NCBI GenBank assembly: GCA_039908535.1 | Contig: JAMOAW010000051.1 | Location: 1 to 46,571, forward strand | Direction of reading: 5' to 3' | From: JAMOAW01 sp039908535 | Lineage (GTDB): Bacteria; Pseudomonadota; Magnetococcia; Magnetococcales; JADFZT01 | DNA length: 46,571 nt | Part shown: positions 33,124-42,107 of the stretch, piece by piece | How the letters are laid out: each line of letters begins with the position of its first letter | Numbering within the stretch: the stretch's first letter is position 1 | The notes under the pieces: generated by a model | What the model saw: only the letters and a program-made list of their open reading frames with translations | Databases searched by the model: none | Told to the model about the DNA's origin: nothing | Program-made: the position numbers and the translations under genes

Positions 33124-33920
33124 GTGCTATTTTGGATCGTATAATTCAACAATTACGTGTTCAGTTGGAGCGGACTCGTTTTCTTAATGCCAGACTGGCT
33201 GGGTCGATCACCACGACCTTGGGGGTAAACAATCCCTTGTTTGGTTTGGATGGGCACCGTTTGGCTGCTTTGGAACCATTTGAACAGGAGATCCTTTTAT
33301 CGCCTTTATTTACACCCGGCATGGAGGAGCGCGTGGCGTTGGAGTCAGAGTTGCCGCAAGAAGGGGTTGCACCCTCTCAGATAACGGAGGTTATCCAGCA
33401 ATTGCAGGAAGGTGGGGTAACCTGTCAAGTTATCTTTGGCCAGGAGTCGCGTCAACTCCAAGTACCAGAGATCGTTGTGGAACGTTATGTTGGATTGATG
33501 TATTTAGACCAAAACGTCCCGGAAAAAGTGGCGCAGCTATTGAGTATTTTTAGTTTGCAGGGGGGCGAAAGAGAGCGCGCTATGGTGATTGCCCGTGGAA
33601 GGCGTTGTCATTATGCTTATCGCGAGGAGTTGTTGATTGTTTCGTTAGAGGCTATGGTGCGAAAGCACTCTTTTCATTTGGATAAATTTGAATTTTTGGA
33701 GAATTTTATTTGCTCCAGTCGTCCTCACGGGGTGGCGGATTTGGTGCCTCATTTAGAGGGGTTGATAGACTCCTATCGGGAGGAAGAGGAACGACCAGTT
33801 TTTAATGAGCAGTTGGCTAAATTGCAGGTGCAGGCCATTACTTCTGAGCAGTGTGGGGATCAGGTGAGGGGGTATCGGATGACGATGGCCGGGCAATTAT
33901 TGGCGGATTTTCAGGCATGA
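33120..33920 (+). CDS. Conserved-looking protein of unknown function
   Basis: 266 residues from GTG 33120, with AAGGGG 7 bases upstream, overlapping the previous stop (GTGA). I do not recognise a family. It is soluble, mostly helical, without signal peptide, Cys motif or P-loop. It is rich in Glu, Gln and Leu, with segments such as TEVIQQLQEGGVTCQVIFG and YVGLMYLDQNVPEKVAQLL. Coupling to the membrane glycosyltransferase upstream and a 112-base gap to frdB downstream leave its pathway open. Confidence 0.72.
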   Translation: MSAILDRIIQQLRVQLERTRFLNARLAGSITTTLGVNNPLFGLDGHRLAALEPFEQEILLSPLFTPGMEERVALESELPQEGVAPSQITEVIQQLQEGGVTCQVIFGQESRQLQVPEIVVERYVGLMYLDQNVPEKVAQLLSIFSLQGGERERAMVIARGRRCHYAYREELLIVSLEAMVRKHSFHLDKFEFLENFICSSRPHGVADLVPHLEGLIDSYREEEERPVFNEQLAKLQVQAITSEQCGDQVRGYRMTMAGQLLADFQA

Positions 33921-34032
33921 TCTCTTCCCTCTGACACACTTCCTTGATTCTGGTGCAACCTCGTGGCATGCTTTGCCTTGTTTTAAGTATGGAAGTGACT
34001 TTTCATTAACCTTTTTCCAAAAGGAAGCCGAC

Positions 34033-34788
34033 TTGTCTGATGGTTCTGGAGAAACGGTAAATATTATTTTTGATGGCAAACCGTATCAGGTTGCCGATAA
34101 CCGAACTATTTTATCGGCACTGGAACATACGGGGCATGTTTTTGTGCGCGGAGTTGGCTGTCGTGGTGGTGTTTGCGGGGCATGTACGGTTTTATATCGG
34201 AAAAGGGGTGGGTTTGAGCTAAAGGCAGCTTTGATGTGCCAAGAGATGGTTAAAGAGGGCATGGAGATTATGCCTTTGTTTTATTTTCCCCAAAAACAGG
34301 TTCGTCACGGCATAAAACTGGACGTTGGAGAGACCCCTCACTATCGGGTGGTCAACGATTATCCCGAAATACACCGTTGCATTATGTGCGGAGAGTGTAC
34401 GCGCTTATGCCCGCAAGGGATAGATGTGATGGGATATGTGGGGATGATTAAGAGGGGAGACTTTCGGGCGGCGGCGCGGGAGTCCTTTATTTGTATTCAG
34501 TGTCAAGCCTGTTCTATGCGTTGTCCCGCACAAATTTCGCATCCCAACACGGCCCAAGCGGCGCGTTTATATCATGGCAAATATCAGGTCGCCAGAGCCG
34601 AACATTTAACCCGTGCTTTGGAACTGTATACCAAAGAGTATCTCAAGGGGGCTTTTCGTCGACTGCGTCTATTGGATCAGGAGGAACTCCAAATGCTTTA
34701 TCAACGTCGTGAGTTGGAACCACAGGATGCCCCACCAGGAACATGGTTACCTGAAGATCAAGAATTGTTGCGCCAAAAATTATTGTGA
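34033..34788 (+). CDS. Fumarate reductase/succinate dehydrogenase-like iron-sulfur subunit
   Basis: 251 residues from TTG 34033, chosen because AAGGAAG precedes it and the product starts directly before the ferredoxin fold; a TTG at 33973 is the longer alternative. The N-terminal 2Fe-2S domain has C43, C48, C51 and C69 (GCRGGVCGACTV and LMCQ). Two CxxCxxCxxxCP motifs follow (C116-C126 and C154-C164). Classical FrdB/SdhB carries one 4Fe-4S and one 3Fe-4S cluster; two full 4Fe-4S motifs resemble TfrB and related reductases instead. No membrane-anchor gene is adjacent. It passes electrons to the flavoprotein encoded 3 bases downstream. Confidence 0.85.
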   Translation: MSDGSGETVNIIFDGKPYQVADNRTILSALEHTGHVFVRGVGCRGGVCGACTVLYRKRGGFELKAALMCQEMVKEGMEIMPLFYFPQKQVRHGIKLDVGETPHYRVVNDYPEIHRCIMCGECTRLCPQGIDVMGYVGMIKRGDFRAAARESFICIQCQACSMRCPAQISHPNTAQAARLYHGKYQVARAEHLTRALELYTKEYLKGAFRRLRLLDQEELQMLYQRRELEPQDAPPGTWLPEDQELLRQKLL

Positions 34789-34791
34789 TAT

Positions 34792-36477
34792 ATGACCAAC
34801 ATCATGTCTGATTTAAAATTTTTTCCAGAGTCCATGCGCGATTCGATTCGTAAGGTAGAAAAGAGTCGTGAAGAGCGTTATTTACGACAACGTCGTGGCG
34901 ATTATTATCCTTCATTATCTTTATCGGATCGGCAGGCTTGGTTGGAGGAGTTTCATCCAGATCATCGCGCAGATGGCAGGCGGGCTTTATCGGTTGGAAC
35001 ATCGGAAGGGCTGGAGGTTCCTTTGGAGTTAGCGACGTTGCTGGAGTCATGGCCACGGCGGTCGGTCCAAAGGTGGCAACAAAGAGAAGAAAAGCGTCAA
35101 AAAAAGGGTACTAAGGATTTTACATACGATTATGAGACGGATGTTTTGATTATAGGCGGCGGCGGGGCCGGGATAGCGGCGGCGATAGCCGCCTGCGAAG
35201 CCGACATGAAGGTATTGGTGGTGACCAAGTTGCGTCCAGGGGATTCCAATACCATTATGGCCGAGGGGGGGATTCAGGTTGCTGACCAGGAGTGTGACTC
35301 TCCTTTACAGCATTTTTTAGATATTGTCGGTGGTGGCCATTATACCAATGATTTAGATATGGTTGAGGCCTTGGTCTCGGATGGCCCCCAAGTATTGCGC
35401 TGGTTGGAAGATTTGGGCATGTTGTTTGATAAATATGCCACGGGTCGAATGAAAGTGCGCCATGGCGGAGGCACCTCACGCAAGCGGTTGCACTCCTCTG
35501 GGGATGTGACCGGATTGGAGTTGATGCGGGTTTTAATGGATCGCGCGCGCTATTTGGGTGTTGAAATGGTCTCTTTTGCCCCGGCCGTGGAGTTATTGAC
35601 GGATGAGAACGGTCGAGCGGTGGGAGCCCTTTTGGAACGTCTGCCTCAAGGAGATATTCAAGTGGTGCGAGCGGGGGCGGTTATTTTAGCCACCGGTGGT
35701 TTTGGTCGAATTCATTTAAACAATTTTCCCACGTCAAACCATTATGGGGCGACTGCCGATGGTTTGGTCATGGCCTATCGTGCTGGACAACCCTTGCGTG
35801 ATTTGCAATATTGCCAATATCATCCGACAGGGATTGCCTTTCCTGAGCAAAAGTTGGGTTTGTTGGCCACGGAAAAATTTCGGGGTATGGGTGCGCAACT
35901 GCTGAATTGTCATGGGGATGAGTTTGTCTATGGCTTAGAATCTCGTGATGTGACGACAGCGGCCATTATTCGGGAGTGTGTTGAGTTTCATAATGGGGTG
36001 CAGACCCCCTCAGGAGGGACAGGGATTTGGTTGGATATCCCGATGATTGATATGTTACATGGGAGAGGCACCATTGAGCGGGAGTTTCCAGGTCGTTTTC
36101 GGGAATTTATCAAAAATGGTTATGACATTCGATCCTGGCCGATATTGACTTACCCCACTTTGCATTATCAAAATGGTGGCGTGGTGACGCAACCCGATGG
36201 GAGTACCCACATGCCGGGATTGTTTGCCTGCGGTGAGGTGACGGGTGGGGTGCATGGTCATAATCGGTTGATGGGGAATGCCTTGTTAGAAATTTTGGTT
36301 TTTGGCCTTCGGTCGGGTCGTTATGCGGCCGATTTTGTCAAAAGGTTGGGGGTTGGTGGTCAGCCAAGTTTGGCGCATTTAAAGACATTTACGGATCAAT
36401 TGACAGAGTTAGGGATCGGATGTCATTGTGTCGCCCCAAAACTTCTTCCTTCCTATGGAGCGACTTTATCCGTATAA
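34792..36477 (+). CDS. Fumarate reductase/succinate dehydrogenase-like flavoprotein, N-terminally extended
   Basis: 561 residues. The first 112 or so are a charged, helical extension not found in SdhA/FrdA. The FAD fold follows (VLIIGGGGAGIAAAIAA). Catalytic features are present: HPTG (344-347), EKFRGMGAQL with R364 and RDVTTAAI near 385, and a later PTLHYQNGG. The position of the His that binds FAD covalently in SdhA/FrdA (SHT-x-x-A-x-GG) reads SNTIMAEGG with N153, so FAD should be non-covalent, as in NadB-like and soluble reductases. The C-terminal helical domain is missing; the protein stops 60 or so residues after HNRLMGNALLE. Reductive-TCA fumarate reduction is the likeliest role, given sucCD and korAB next door. 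Confidence 0.85.
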   Translation: MTNIMSDLKFFPESMRDSIRKVEKSREERYLRQRRGDYYPSLSLSDRQAWLEEFHPDHRADGRRALSVGTSEGLEVPLELATLLESWPRRSVQRWQQREEKRQKKGTKDFTYDYETDVLIIGGGGAGIAAAIAACEADMKVLVVTKLRPGDSNTIMAEGGIQVADQECDSPLQHFLDIVGGGHYTNDLDMVEALVSDGPQVLRWLEDLGMLFDKYATGRMKVRHGGGTSRKRLHSSGDVTGLELMRVLMDRARYLGVEMVSFAPAVELLTDENGRAVGALLERLPQGDIQVVRAGAVILATGGFGRIHLNNFPTSNHYGATADGLVMAYRAGQPLRDLQYCQYHPTGIAFPEQKLGLLATEKFRGMGAQLLNCHGDEFVYGLESRDVTTAAIIRECVEFHNGVQTPSGGTGIWLDIPMIDMLHGRGTIEREFPGRFREFIKNGYDIRSWPILTYPTLHYQNGGVVTQPDGSTHMPGLFACGEVTGGVHGHNRLMGNALLEILVFGLRSGRYAADFVKRLGVGGQPSLAHLKTFTDQLTELGIGCHCVAPKLLPSYGATLSV

Positions 36478-36586
36478 ATGGTTTTTATATGGATGTCGTT
36501 TTGGGAGAAGGGTGTAATTTTTGGCCAATTGGCAAATTTTGTGGTAAAAAAAATCGGGAACATCAAATTTTAAGGAATGAATACCC

Positions 36587-37711
36587 ATGAATATTCACGA
36601 ATACCAAGCCAAAAAGATTCTATCGGGTTTTGGCGTTGTCGTCCCCCGAGGACGGGTTGCCTTCACCCCTGAGGAGGCCGAACAGGCCGCTTTAGAATTG
36701 GGATCGAAAGTTTTTGTTGTTAAAGCGCAGATTCATGCGGGGGGACGTGGCAAGGGAGGCGGCGTTAAGGTTGTGCGTAGCGTTGAAGAGGTCCGTGCCG
36801 AAGCGGTTCGCATGTTGGGCATGACCTTGATCACCAAACAGACTGGTCCGAAGGGCAAAGAGGTCAAGCGGATTTATGTTGAAGAGGGGTGTGACATAGC
36901 CCGTGAGTTGTATTTGGGGATGGTGATTGATCGTGGTACTGGTCGGGTGACGATGATGGCCTCTACCGAGGGAGGTATGGAGATTGAAGAGGTTGCCGCC
37001 AAACAACCTGAGAAAATTTTAAAAGAGGCGGTGGATCCAGCGGTGGGGTTGACTGGTTTTCAGGCTCGCAATCTGGCCTTTGGTTTGGGGTTGGAGGGTG
37101 GTCAGGTGGGGAAGGGGGTTAAGTTTATGCTGGCCCTTTATCGTGCCTTTATGGAGACCGATGCGTCGTTAGCTGAGATCAATCCATTAGTGGTGACGGG
37201 TTCCGGGGATGTGATGGCCCTGGATGCCAAAATGAACTTTGATTCTAATGCGTTGTACAGACATAAAGATATTGAAGCCTTGCGGGATGTCGATGAAGAA
37301 GACCCCAAGGAGTTGGAGGCTTCCAAGTTTGATTTGAGCTATATTACCCTGGATGGTTCGATTGGTTGCATGGTGAATGGAGCTGGTTTGGCCATGTCGA
37401 CGATGGATATCATCAAGCTTAAAGGTGGATTTCCAGCCAAGGCGGCGTTTAAGCTGATTCTTTCTGATGAGAATGTCAAGGCGGTTTTGGTCAATATATT
37501 TGGCGGTATTATGCGATGTGATGTCATTGCCCAGGGCGTGGTTACGGCGGCTCGAGAGGTAGGGATACATATTCCTCTGATCGTCCGTTTGGAAGGGACC
37601 AATGTGGATTTGGGTAAAAAAATTCTGGCCGAATCTGGCTTGCCCATCATTACGGCTGATGATTTAGGCGATGCGGCCGAAAAAGCGGTTGCTGCCCTTC
37701 AAGGAGGTTGA
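36587..37711 (+). CDS. sucC: Succinyl-CoA synthetase (ADP-forming) subunit beta
   Basis: 374 residues, slightly shorter than the 388 usual in E. coli. AAGGA precedes the ATG. The ATP-grasp domain is recognisable from MNIHEYQAKKIL, VVKAQIHAGGRGKGGGVK and EINPLVV. The C-terminal CoA-ligase part has VNGAGLAMSTMDIIKL and NIFGGIMRCDVIA. In the reductive cycle it activates succinate with ATP and CoA. sucD starts 3 bases after the stop. Confidence 0.97.
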   Translation: MNIHEYQAKKILSGFGVVVPRGRVAFTPEEAEQAALELGSKVFVVKAQIHAGGRGKGGGVKVVRSVEEVRAEAVRMLGMTLITKQTGPKGKEVKRIYVEEGCDIARELYLGMVIDRGTGRVTMMASTEGGMEIEEVAAKQPEKILKEAVDPAVGLTGFQARNLAFGLGLEGGQVGKGVKFMLALYRAFMETDASLAEINPLVVTGSGDVMALDAKMNFDSNALYRHKDIEALRDVDEEDPKELEASKFDLSYITLDGSIGCMVNGAGLAMSTMDIIKLKGGFPAKAAFKLILSDENVKAVLVNIFGGIMRCDVIAQGVVTAAREVGIHIPLIVRLEGTNVDLGKKILAESGLPIITADDLGDAAEKAVAALQGG

Positions 37712-37714
37712 CAC

Positions 37715-38587
37715 ATGAGTATTTTTGTTGACAAAGAGACCCGGGTGATTTGTCAGGGTTTTACTGGAGCCAATGGGACGTTTCATTCGGAGCAGGCCAT
37801 TGCATACGGCACTAAGATGGTAGGCGGTGTGACGCCTGGTAAAGGTGGCACGACCCATTTGGGATTGCCAGTTTTTAACACGGTGGCGGATGCGGCGCGC
37901 CAGACTGGTGCCAATGCCTCGGTGATTTATGTGCCAGCGGCCTTTGCGGGCGATGCCATTATGGAGGCGGTAGCGGCGGAATTGGAGTTGGTGGTGTGCA
38001 TTACCGAGGGGATTCCGGTGTTGGATATGGTGAGTGTCAAGCGGTATATGCAGGGACGCAAAACCCGTCTGATCGGTCCCAATTGTCCGGGTGTGATTAC
38101 GCCTGGTGCGTGTAAGATTGGCATTATGCCAGGGCACATTCATCGGACTGGCAATGTTGGTGTGGTTTCTCGTTCGGGGACGCTCACTTATGAAGCCGTG
38201 GCACAGACGACGGCGGTTGGATTGGGTCAGAGTACCTGTGTTGGGTTGGGTGGTGATCCCATTAACGGGACAAATTTTATTGACTGCCTGATGCGGTTTG
38301 AAAAAGATTCTCAAACTGAAGCGGTGATCATGATTGGTGAAATTGGTGGTACAGCAGAGGAAGAGGCGGCGGCTTGGATCAAGGCCAATATGAGTAAGCC
38401 GGTGGTGGCTTTTATCGCGGGTGCGACGGCTCCGAAAGGCAAGCGGATGGGTCATGCTGGGGCTATTATTTCTGGAGGTAAAGGGACGGCAGCCGAAAAA
38501 TTTAGTGCTTTGGAGGCGGCTGGTGTTCATATCAGTTATTCTCCTGCCGATTTGGGTGTAACTGTCAAAAAAGCGTTGGCCAGTTAA
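37715..38587 (+). CDS. sucD: Succinyl-CoA synthetase subunit alpha
   Basis: 290 residues, AAGGAGG before the ATG. A CoA-binding domain (ICQGFTGANGTFHSEQAIAY) is followed by the ligase domain with GPNCPGVITPG, VSRSGTLTYEA and the phosphorylated His H247 in KRMGHAGAI. It forms the heteromer with SucC. korA follows after 60 bases, fitting a succinate to succinyl-CoA to 2-oxoglutarate order. Confidence 0.97.
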   Translation: MSIFVDKETRVICQGFTGANGTFHSEQAIAYGTKMVGGVTPGKGGTTHLGLPVFNTVADAARQTGANASVIYVPAAFAGDAIMEAVAAELELVVCITEGIPVLDMVSVKRYMQGRKTRLIGPNCPGVITPGACKIGIMPGHIHRTGNVGVVSRSGTLTYEAVAQTTAVGLGQSTCVGLGGDPINGTNFIDCLMRFEKDSQTEAVIMIGEIGGTAEEEAAAWIKANMSKPVVAFIAGATAPKGKRMGHAGAIISGGKGTAAEKFSALEAAGVHISYSPADLGVTVKKALAS

Positions 38588-38647
38588 GGCTTGAGCGTCT
38601 CGCCACATTTTAAAAAATGGAATCATGACTATTTAAGGGGAGTTCAG

Positions 38648-40363
38648 ATGGAGAAGAAAGACCTGATTATCCGAATTGCCGGTGAGGGAGGCGAAGGCGT
38701 TGTCTCTGCTGGTGATTTTATTGCAGCGGCCTGTGCCAGAGCTGGTTTGGAAGTGTATACTTTCAAAACTTTTCCCGCCGAGGTTAAGGGTGGTTATTGT
38801 ATGTATCAGATTCGGACCAGTCCAGATCGGATCTACAATCAGGGTGACACCTTTGATGTTTTGTGCGCGTTCAATGGCGAAGCCTATGAGAACAATAAAC
38901 ATCTTCTCACACCGGGCAAAGCGATTGTTTACGATGGACCTGGAGGTGATTTTGAGCCAGATGCCATTCCAGAAGGGGTGTTTGCCTATCCCATTCCCAT
39001 GACCCAGGCCGCCAAAGATATGAAATCTTTGCGTTCTAAAAATATGGTGGCGTTAGGGGCGTTGTCGGCGTTGTTTAATATCAACGAGGAGACCCTAAAG
39101 CAGGTTTTGAGTAAAAAGTTTGGCAAGAAGGGGGCAGAAATTTTGGCTTTCAACCTTCAAGCCTTTGATAAAGGGAAAGAGTTGGCTGCCGCAGTGACCA
39201 AGACCGATACGTGGCGGGTAGCCGATTCCACAGGTGCTAAGGATGTAATTATCATCTCAGGCAACGAAGCGGTGGGTATGGGGGCTATTTTGGGTGGTTT
39301 GGAATTTTTCTCTGGGTATCCATTGACACCATCCACCGAGATTGCCAAATTTGTGGCCATTCATTTACCCAAGCGAGGCGGCACGTTAATTCAAGCTGAG
39401 GATGAAATTGCCTCTATTTCTCAAGTGTTGGGTGCTTCTTATGCCGGTCGCAAATCGATGACAGGTACTTCTGGACCTGGTTTATCGTTGATGAGCGAAA
39501 TGTTGGGTATGGCTTCGATGAGCGAAATTCCCTGTGTAGTGGTGGATGTGCAACGGGGAGGACCGGCGACTGGATTGCCCACCAAGCATGAGCAGTCTGA
39601 TCTTTTCTTAGCCATTCACGGAACCCATGGGGATGCTCCCCGGGTGGTATTGAGTGTGGAAGATGTGAATGACTGTGTCAATATGACTGTTGAGGCTCTC
39701 AATCTTGCCGAGCAGTATCAAGTTCCGGTAATTTTGATGTCGGATGGATCGTTGGCCTTTTCGACCCAGACCATTCCAGCACCTGATCCAACCAGTTTTA
39801 CCATTGTTAACCGCAAACTTTGGGATGGAGAGGGTGAATATAAGCGTTATAAGTTTACCGAAGATCATATTTCCCCGATGGTAAATCCTGGAACCCCTAA
39901 CGGGATGCACATTGCCACTGGTTTGGAGCATGGGGAGAAGGGTGCACCTGCTTGGTCGCCTGCCAACCATGAAGCGATGCATCGCAAGCGTTTTGGTAAA
40001 ATCAAGGGGCTCCCGGATGTTTATCCGCCAGCGGAAGTGGATGGAGAAGGGGATGCGGATGTAGGGATCATTACGTGGGGCAGTACCATTGGTGTAGCTC
40101 GTGAGGCGGTTGCCCGATTGCGGGAGAAGGGTTACAAAGTGAAGGGATTTTATCCTAAGCTGATGTGGCCGATGCCGGTGGCTCAATATGAGGCGTTTGC
40201 GGCCCAATGCAAGAAGATTTTGGTGCCGGAGGTCAATTTTCAAGGTCAGCTGTCCCATTTTATTCGGGCTGAGACCTCGATCAAGCCAATTACCTTTAAC
40301 ATTTGCGGCGGCTTGCCATTTACTCCCGCCCAGATTGTGGACAAAGTTAAGGAGATCATCTGA
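38648..40363 (+). CDS. korA: 2-oxoglutarate:ferredoxin oxidoreductase, fused gamma-alpha subunit
   Basis: 571 residues from ATG 38648, preceded by GGGGAG; a TTG-type start at 38591 is rejected. Residues 1 to about 190 are the gamma domain (RIAGEGGEGVVSAGDFI and FKTFPAEVKGGYCMYQIR). From about 210 the pyrimidine-binding alpha domain follows (GNEAVGMGAILGGLEFFSGY, PLTPSTEIAKF, QAEDEIASISQVLGASYAG and TSGPGLSLMSEMLG). The lack of its own ferredoxin domain and the pairing with a 290-residue beta subunit fit two-subunit KorAB. It reductively carboxylates succinyl-CoA to 2-oxoglutarate. The stop overlaps the korB start by one base. Confidence 0.93.
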   Translation: MEKKDLIIRIAGEGGEGVVSAGDFIAAACARAGLEVYTFKTFPAEVKGGYCMYQIRTSPDRIYNQGDTFDVLCAFNGEAYENNKHLLTPGKAIVYDGPGGDFEPDAIPEGVFAYPIPMTQAAKDMKSLRSKNMVALGALSALFNINEETLKQVLSKKFGKKGAEILAFNLQAFDKGKELAAAVTKTDTWRVADSTGAKDVIIISGNEAVGMGAILGGLEFFSGYPLTPSTEIAKFVAIHLPKRGGTLIQAEDEIASISQVLGASYAGRKSMTGTSGPGLSLMSEMLGMASMSEIPCVVVDVQRGGPATGLPTKHEQSDLFLAIHGTHGDAPRVVLSVEDVNDCVNMTVEALNLAEQYQVPVILMSDGSLAFSTQTIPAPDPTSFTIVNRKLWDGEGEYKRYKFTEDHISPMVNPGTPNGMHIATGLEHGEKGAPAWSPANHEAMHRKRFGKIKGLPDVYPPAEVDGEGDADVGIITWGSTIGVAREAVARLREKGYKVKGFYPKLMWPMPVAQYEAFAAQCKKILVPEVNFQGQLSHFIRAETSIKPITFNICGGLPFTPAQIVDKVKEII

Positions 40364-41235
40364 TGTCATCTGCTGCTCTGAATAAGGTTCAATTACAGCC
40401 GAAGGATTACAAGTCTGAGGTTTCTGTGGTTTGGTGTCCTGGATGTGGTCACCATGGTATTTTGAATGGAGTCTATCGTGCTCTTTCTGAGGCGGGGGTA
40501 GATCCGACCCAGTTGATGAGTATTTCTGGCATTGGGTGTTCTTCTCGGACGCCATATTTTGTCAAGTCTTACAAGATGCATACCTTGCATGGCCGTGCGG
40601 GTGCGGTGGCCACTGGAGCGCATTTAGCCAGACCGGATCAATTGGTGATGGTGACGGGTGGAGATGGGGATGGGTTTGCCATTGGTGGTGGTCACATGCC
40701 GCATATGGCGCGCAAGAATGTCAATATGACCTATGTGATGTTTGACAATCGCATTTATGGTTTGACGAAGGGCCAATATTCTCCTACCTCTCGTCCAGAA
40801 TTGAAGGCCTACACCACCCCTTATGGTGGTCCTGATGATCCGATGATTCCGGTTTTGTATATGTTGACCTATGGTGCGACCTATGTCGCGCAGGCTTTTG
40901 CTGGGAAACCGAAGCTATGTGCGGAATTGATCAAAGCGGGATTGGAGCATAATGGTTTCTCTTTCATCAATATTTTTTCGCAATGCCCCTCCTTCAACAA
41001 CATAGATACCATTGAGTATTTTCGTGAGTTGGTGCAGGAGATTCCTGCGGACCACGATCCCTCAAATTTGGGTGCGGCGATGGAGTTGGCGCGGCAGACC
41101 GAGCGGGTACCGATTGGCTTGCTCTATGAGACCCAACGGGCAACGTTGTCGGAGCGGATGGCGGCAATTGTGACAAAAGTGGGTGGACATCCAGACTATG
41201 ATTTGAGTAAAATCATAGAGTTATATAGACCGTAA
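40363..41235 (+). CDS. korB: 2-oxoglutarate:ferredoxin oxidoreductase subunit beta
   Basis: 290 residues. The thiamine diphosphate site is clear: CPGCGHHGILNGVYRAL (cluster and cofactor Cys), GIGCSSRTPYF, LHGRAGAVATGAHLARPD, GGDGDGFAIGGGH and NRIYGLTKGQYSPTS. A third Cys, in SQCPSFN, completes the 4Fe-4S ligands typical of this family. It forms the catalytic core with KorA. The overlap TGATG with korA indicates coupled translation. Confidence 0.95.
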   Translation: MSSAALNKVQLQPKDYKSEVSVVWCPGCGHHGILNGVYRALSEAGVDPTQLMSISGIGCSSRTPYFVKSYKMHTLHGRAGAVATGAHLARPDQLVMVTGGDGDGFAIGGGHMPHMARKNVNMTYVMFDNRIYGLTKGQYSPTSRPELKAYTTPYGGPDDPMIPVLYMLTYGATYVAQAFAGKPKLCAELIKAGLEHNGFSFINIFSQCPSFNNIDTIEYFRELVQEIPADHDPSNLGAAMELARQTERVPIGLLYETQRATLSERMAAIVTKVGGHPDYDLSKIIELYRP

Positions 41236-41239
41236 GCCC

Positions 41240-41884
41240 ATGGGATCGTTGGAGCGGATTACAAGCCGAGAAGCTGTTTTGGCCCGTTTTGGGGCAGGGG
41301 ATGATACTCTTCGGGATGCGGAGTTGCTGTTTTTGGATTTGTCAGGGGTAGATCTAGCGGATTTAGATTTAACCGGGGCCAATCTATCGGGCAGTTTATT
41401 CCGAGGGTGTTGTTTTGACCGATGTCAAATGCGCTATCTTTTTGCACAAGATAGCGATTTTACGACAGCGCGTTTTCGAGATGCGAATCTGGCGGACACT
41501 CTTTTCCAACGGAATATTTTTGATGGGTGTGATTTAACTGGCACCAGCATGACTGGTGCCAGTCTTTTAAGTTGTAAATTTCGTGGAGCCATATTTTGTA
41601 GGTCGCAGATGAGCAAGGTTCAGTTGTTAGATGCTGATTTGACCCGTGCCGATTTGAGTGGTGTTTCGCTGGTTCATGCCTGTTTACGGGAAGCCATTCT
41701 GGATGAGACCCGTTTTGATGGAAGTGATTTAACGGGAGTGGATTTGCGCAAGGTAAATTTACATCAAGCCACTTTTCACGATGCCATTTTGTTGGATATG
41801 CTTTATTATGGACGTCCACCATGGGAGACGGCGACGCGACCGACCCAATTGGTAGAGAAAATGGTCATGTATGACGGAGAGTGA
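41240..41884 (+). CDS. Pentapeptide-repeat protein
   Basis: 214 residues. After 25 residues the sequence becomes repeated A(D/N)LXX units (DLSGVDLADLDLTGANLSGS, and later ADLTRADLSGVSLVHACLRE and SDLTGVDLRKVNLHQATF), which form a right-handed quadrilateral beta-helix. It has an unusually high number of Cys (CCFDRC) and Asp and no membrane segment or signal. Function is unknown; some relatives mimic DNA or act as scaffolds. It lies 4 bases after korB and its end overlaps sdhE by 14 bases, so it belongs to this operon. Confidence 0.88.
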   Translation: MGSLERITSREAVLARFGAGDDTLRDAELLFLDLSGVDLADLDLTGANLSGSLFRGCCFDRCQMRYLFAQDSDFTTARFRDANLADTLFQRNIFDGCDLTGTSMTGASLLSCKFRGAIFCRSQMSKVQLLDADLTRADLSGVSLVHACLREAILDETRFDGSDLTGVDLRKVNLHQATFHDAILLDMLYYGRPPWETATRPTQLVEKMVMYDGE

Positions 41885-42107
41885 GGTAGATTTGGATCCG
41901 ACCCCATTGAGTGCAGTGCAGCGACGGTTAATTTTTACGGCCCAGAGGCGGTCGATGCCGGAAATGGAGCGGATTTTAGATATTTTTTTAGACCGTTATT
42001 TACTGGATCTGGATGAGGTTACTTGTTTGGAAATGTTGGAACTTCTTTCTTTTTCAGATATGGATCTTCTCTGGTTTCCTTTTGGCACTTTTAAAAAAAT
42101 CATCTGA
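41871..42107 (+). CDS. sdhE: SdhE/SDHAF2-family FAD assembly factor
   Basis: 78 residues. The pattern RRLIFTAQRRSMPEMERILDIFLDRY, then LLSFSDMDLLWFPFG, matches the five-helix SdhE/YgfY family, which promotes covalent FAD attachment to SdhA and FrdA. The usual RGxxE motif reads RSMPE here: the Glu is kept and the Gly is Ser. The start lies inside the end of the pentapeptide gene. The FrdA-like protein at 34792 lacks the flavinylation His, so the client may be another flavoprotein, or the family member here may have a different role. Confidence 0.72.
   Translation: MTESEVDLDPTPLSAVQRRLIFTAQRRSMPEMERILDIFLDRYLLDLDEVTCLEMLELLSFSDMDLLWFPFGTFKKII

Noticed and set aside
37664..38626. Long minus-strand ORF of 320 codons opposite sucD
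   Set aside because: Its composition (His/Arg/Thr/Asn-rich) is that of an antisense shadow of sucD, which has full family motifs and a strong ribosome-binding site.
39608..40555. Long minus-strand ORF of 315 codons opposite korA and korB
   Set aside because: It spans two well-supported genes in antisense, has no recognisable motif and no plausible initiation site.
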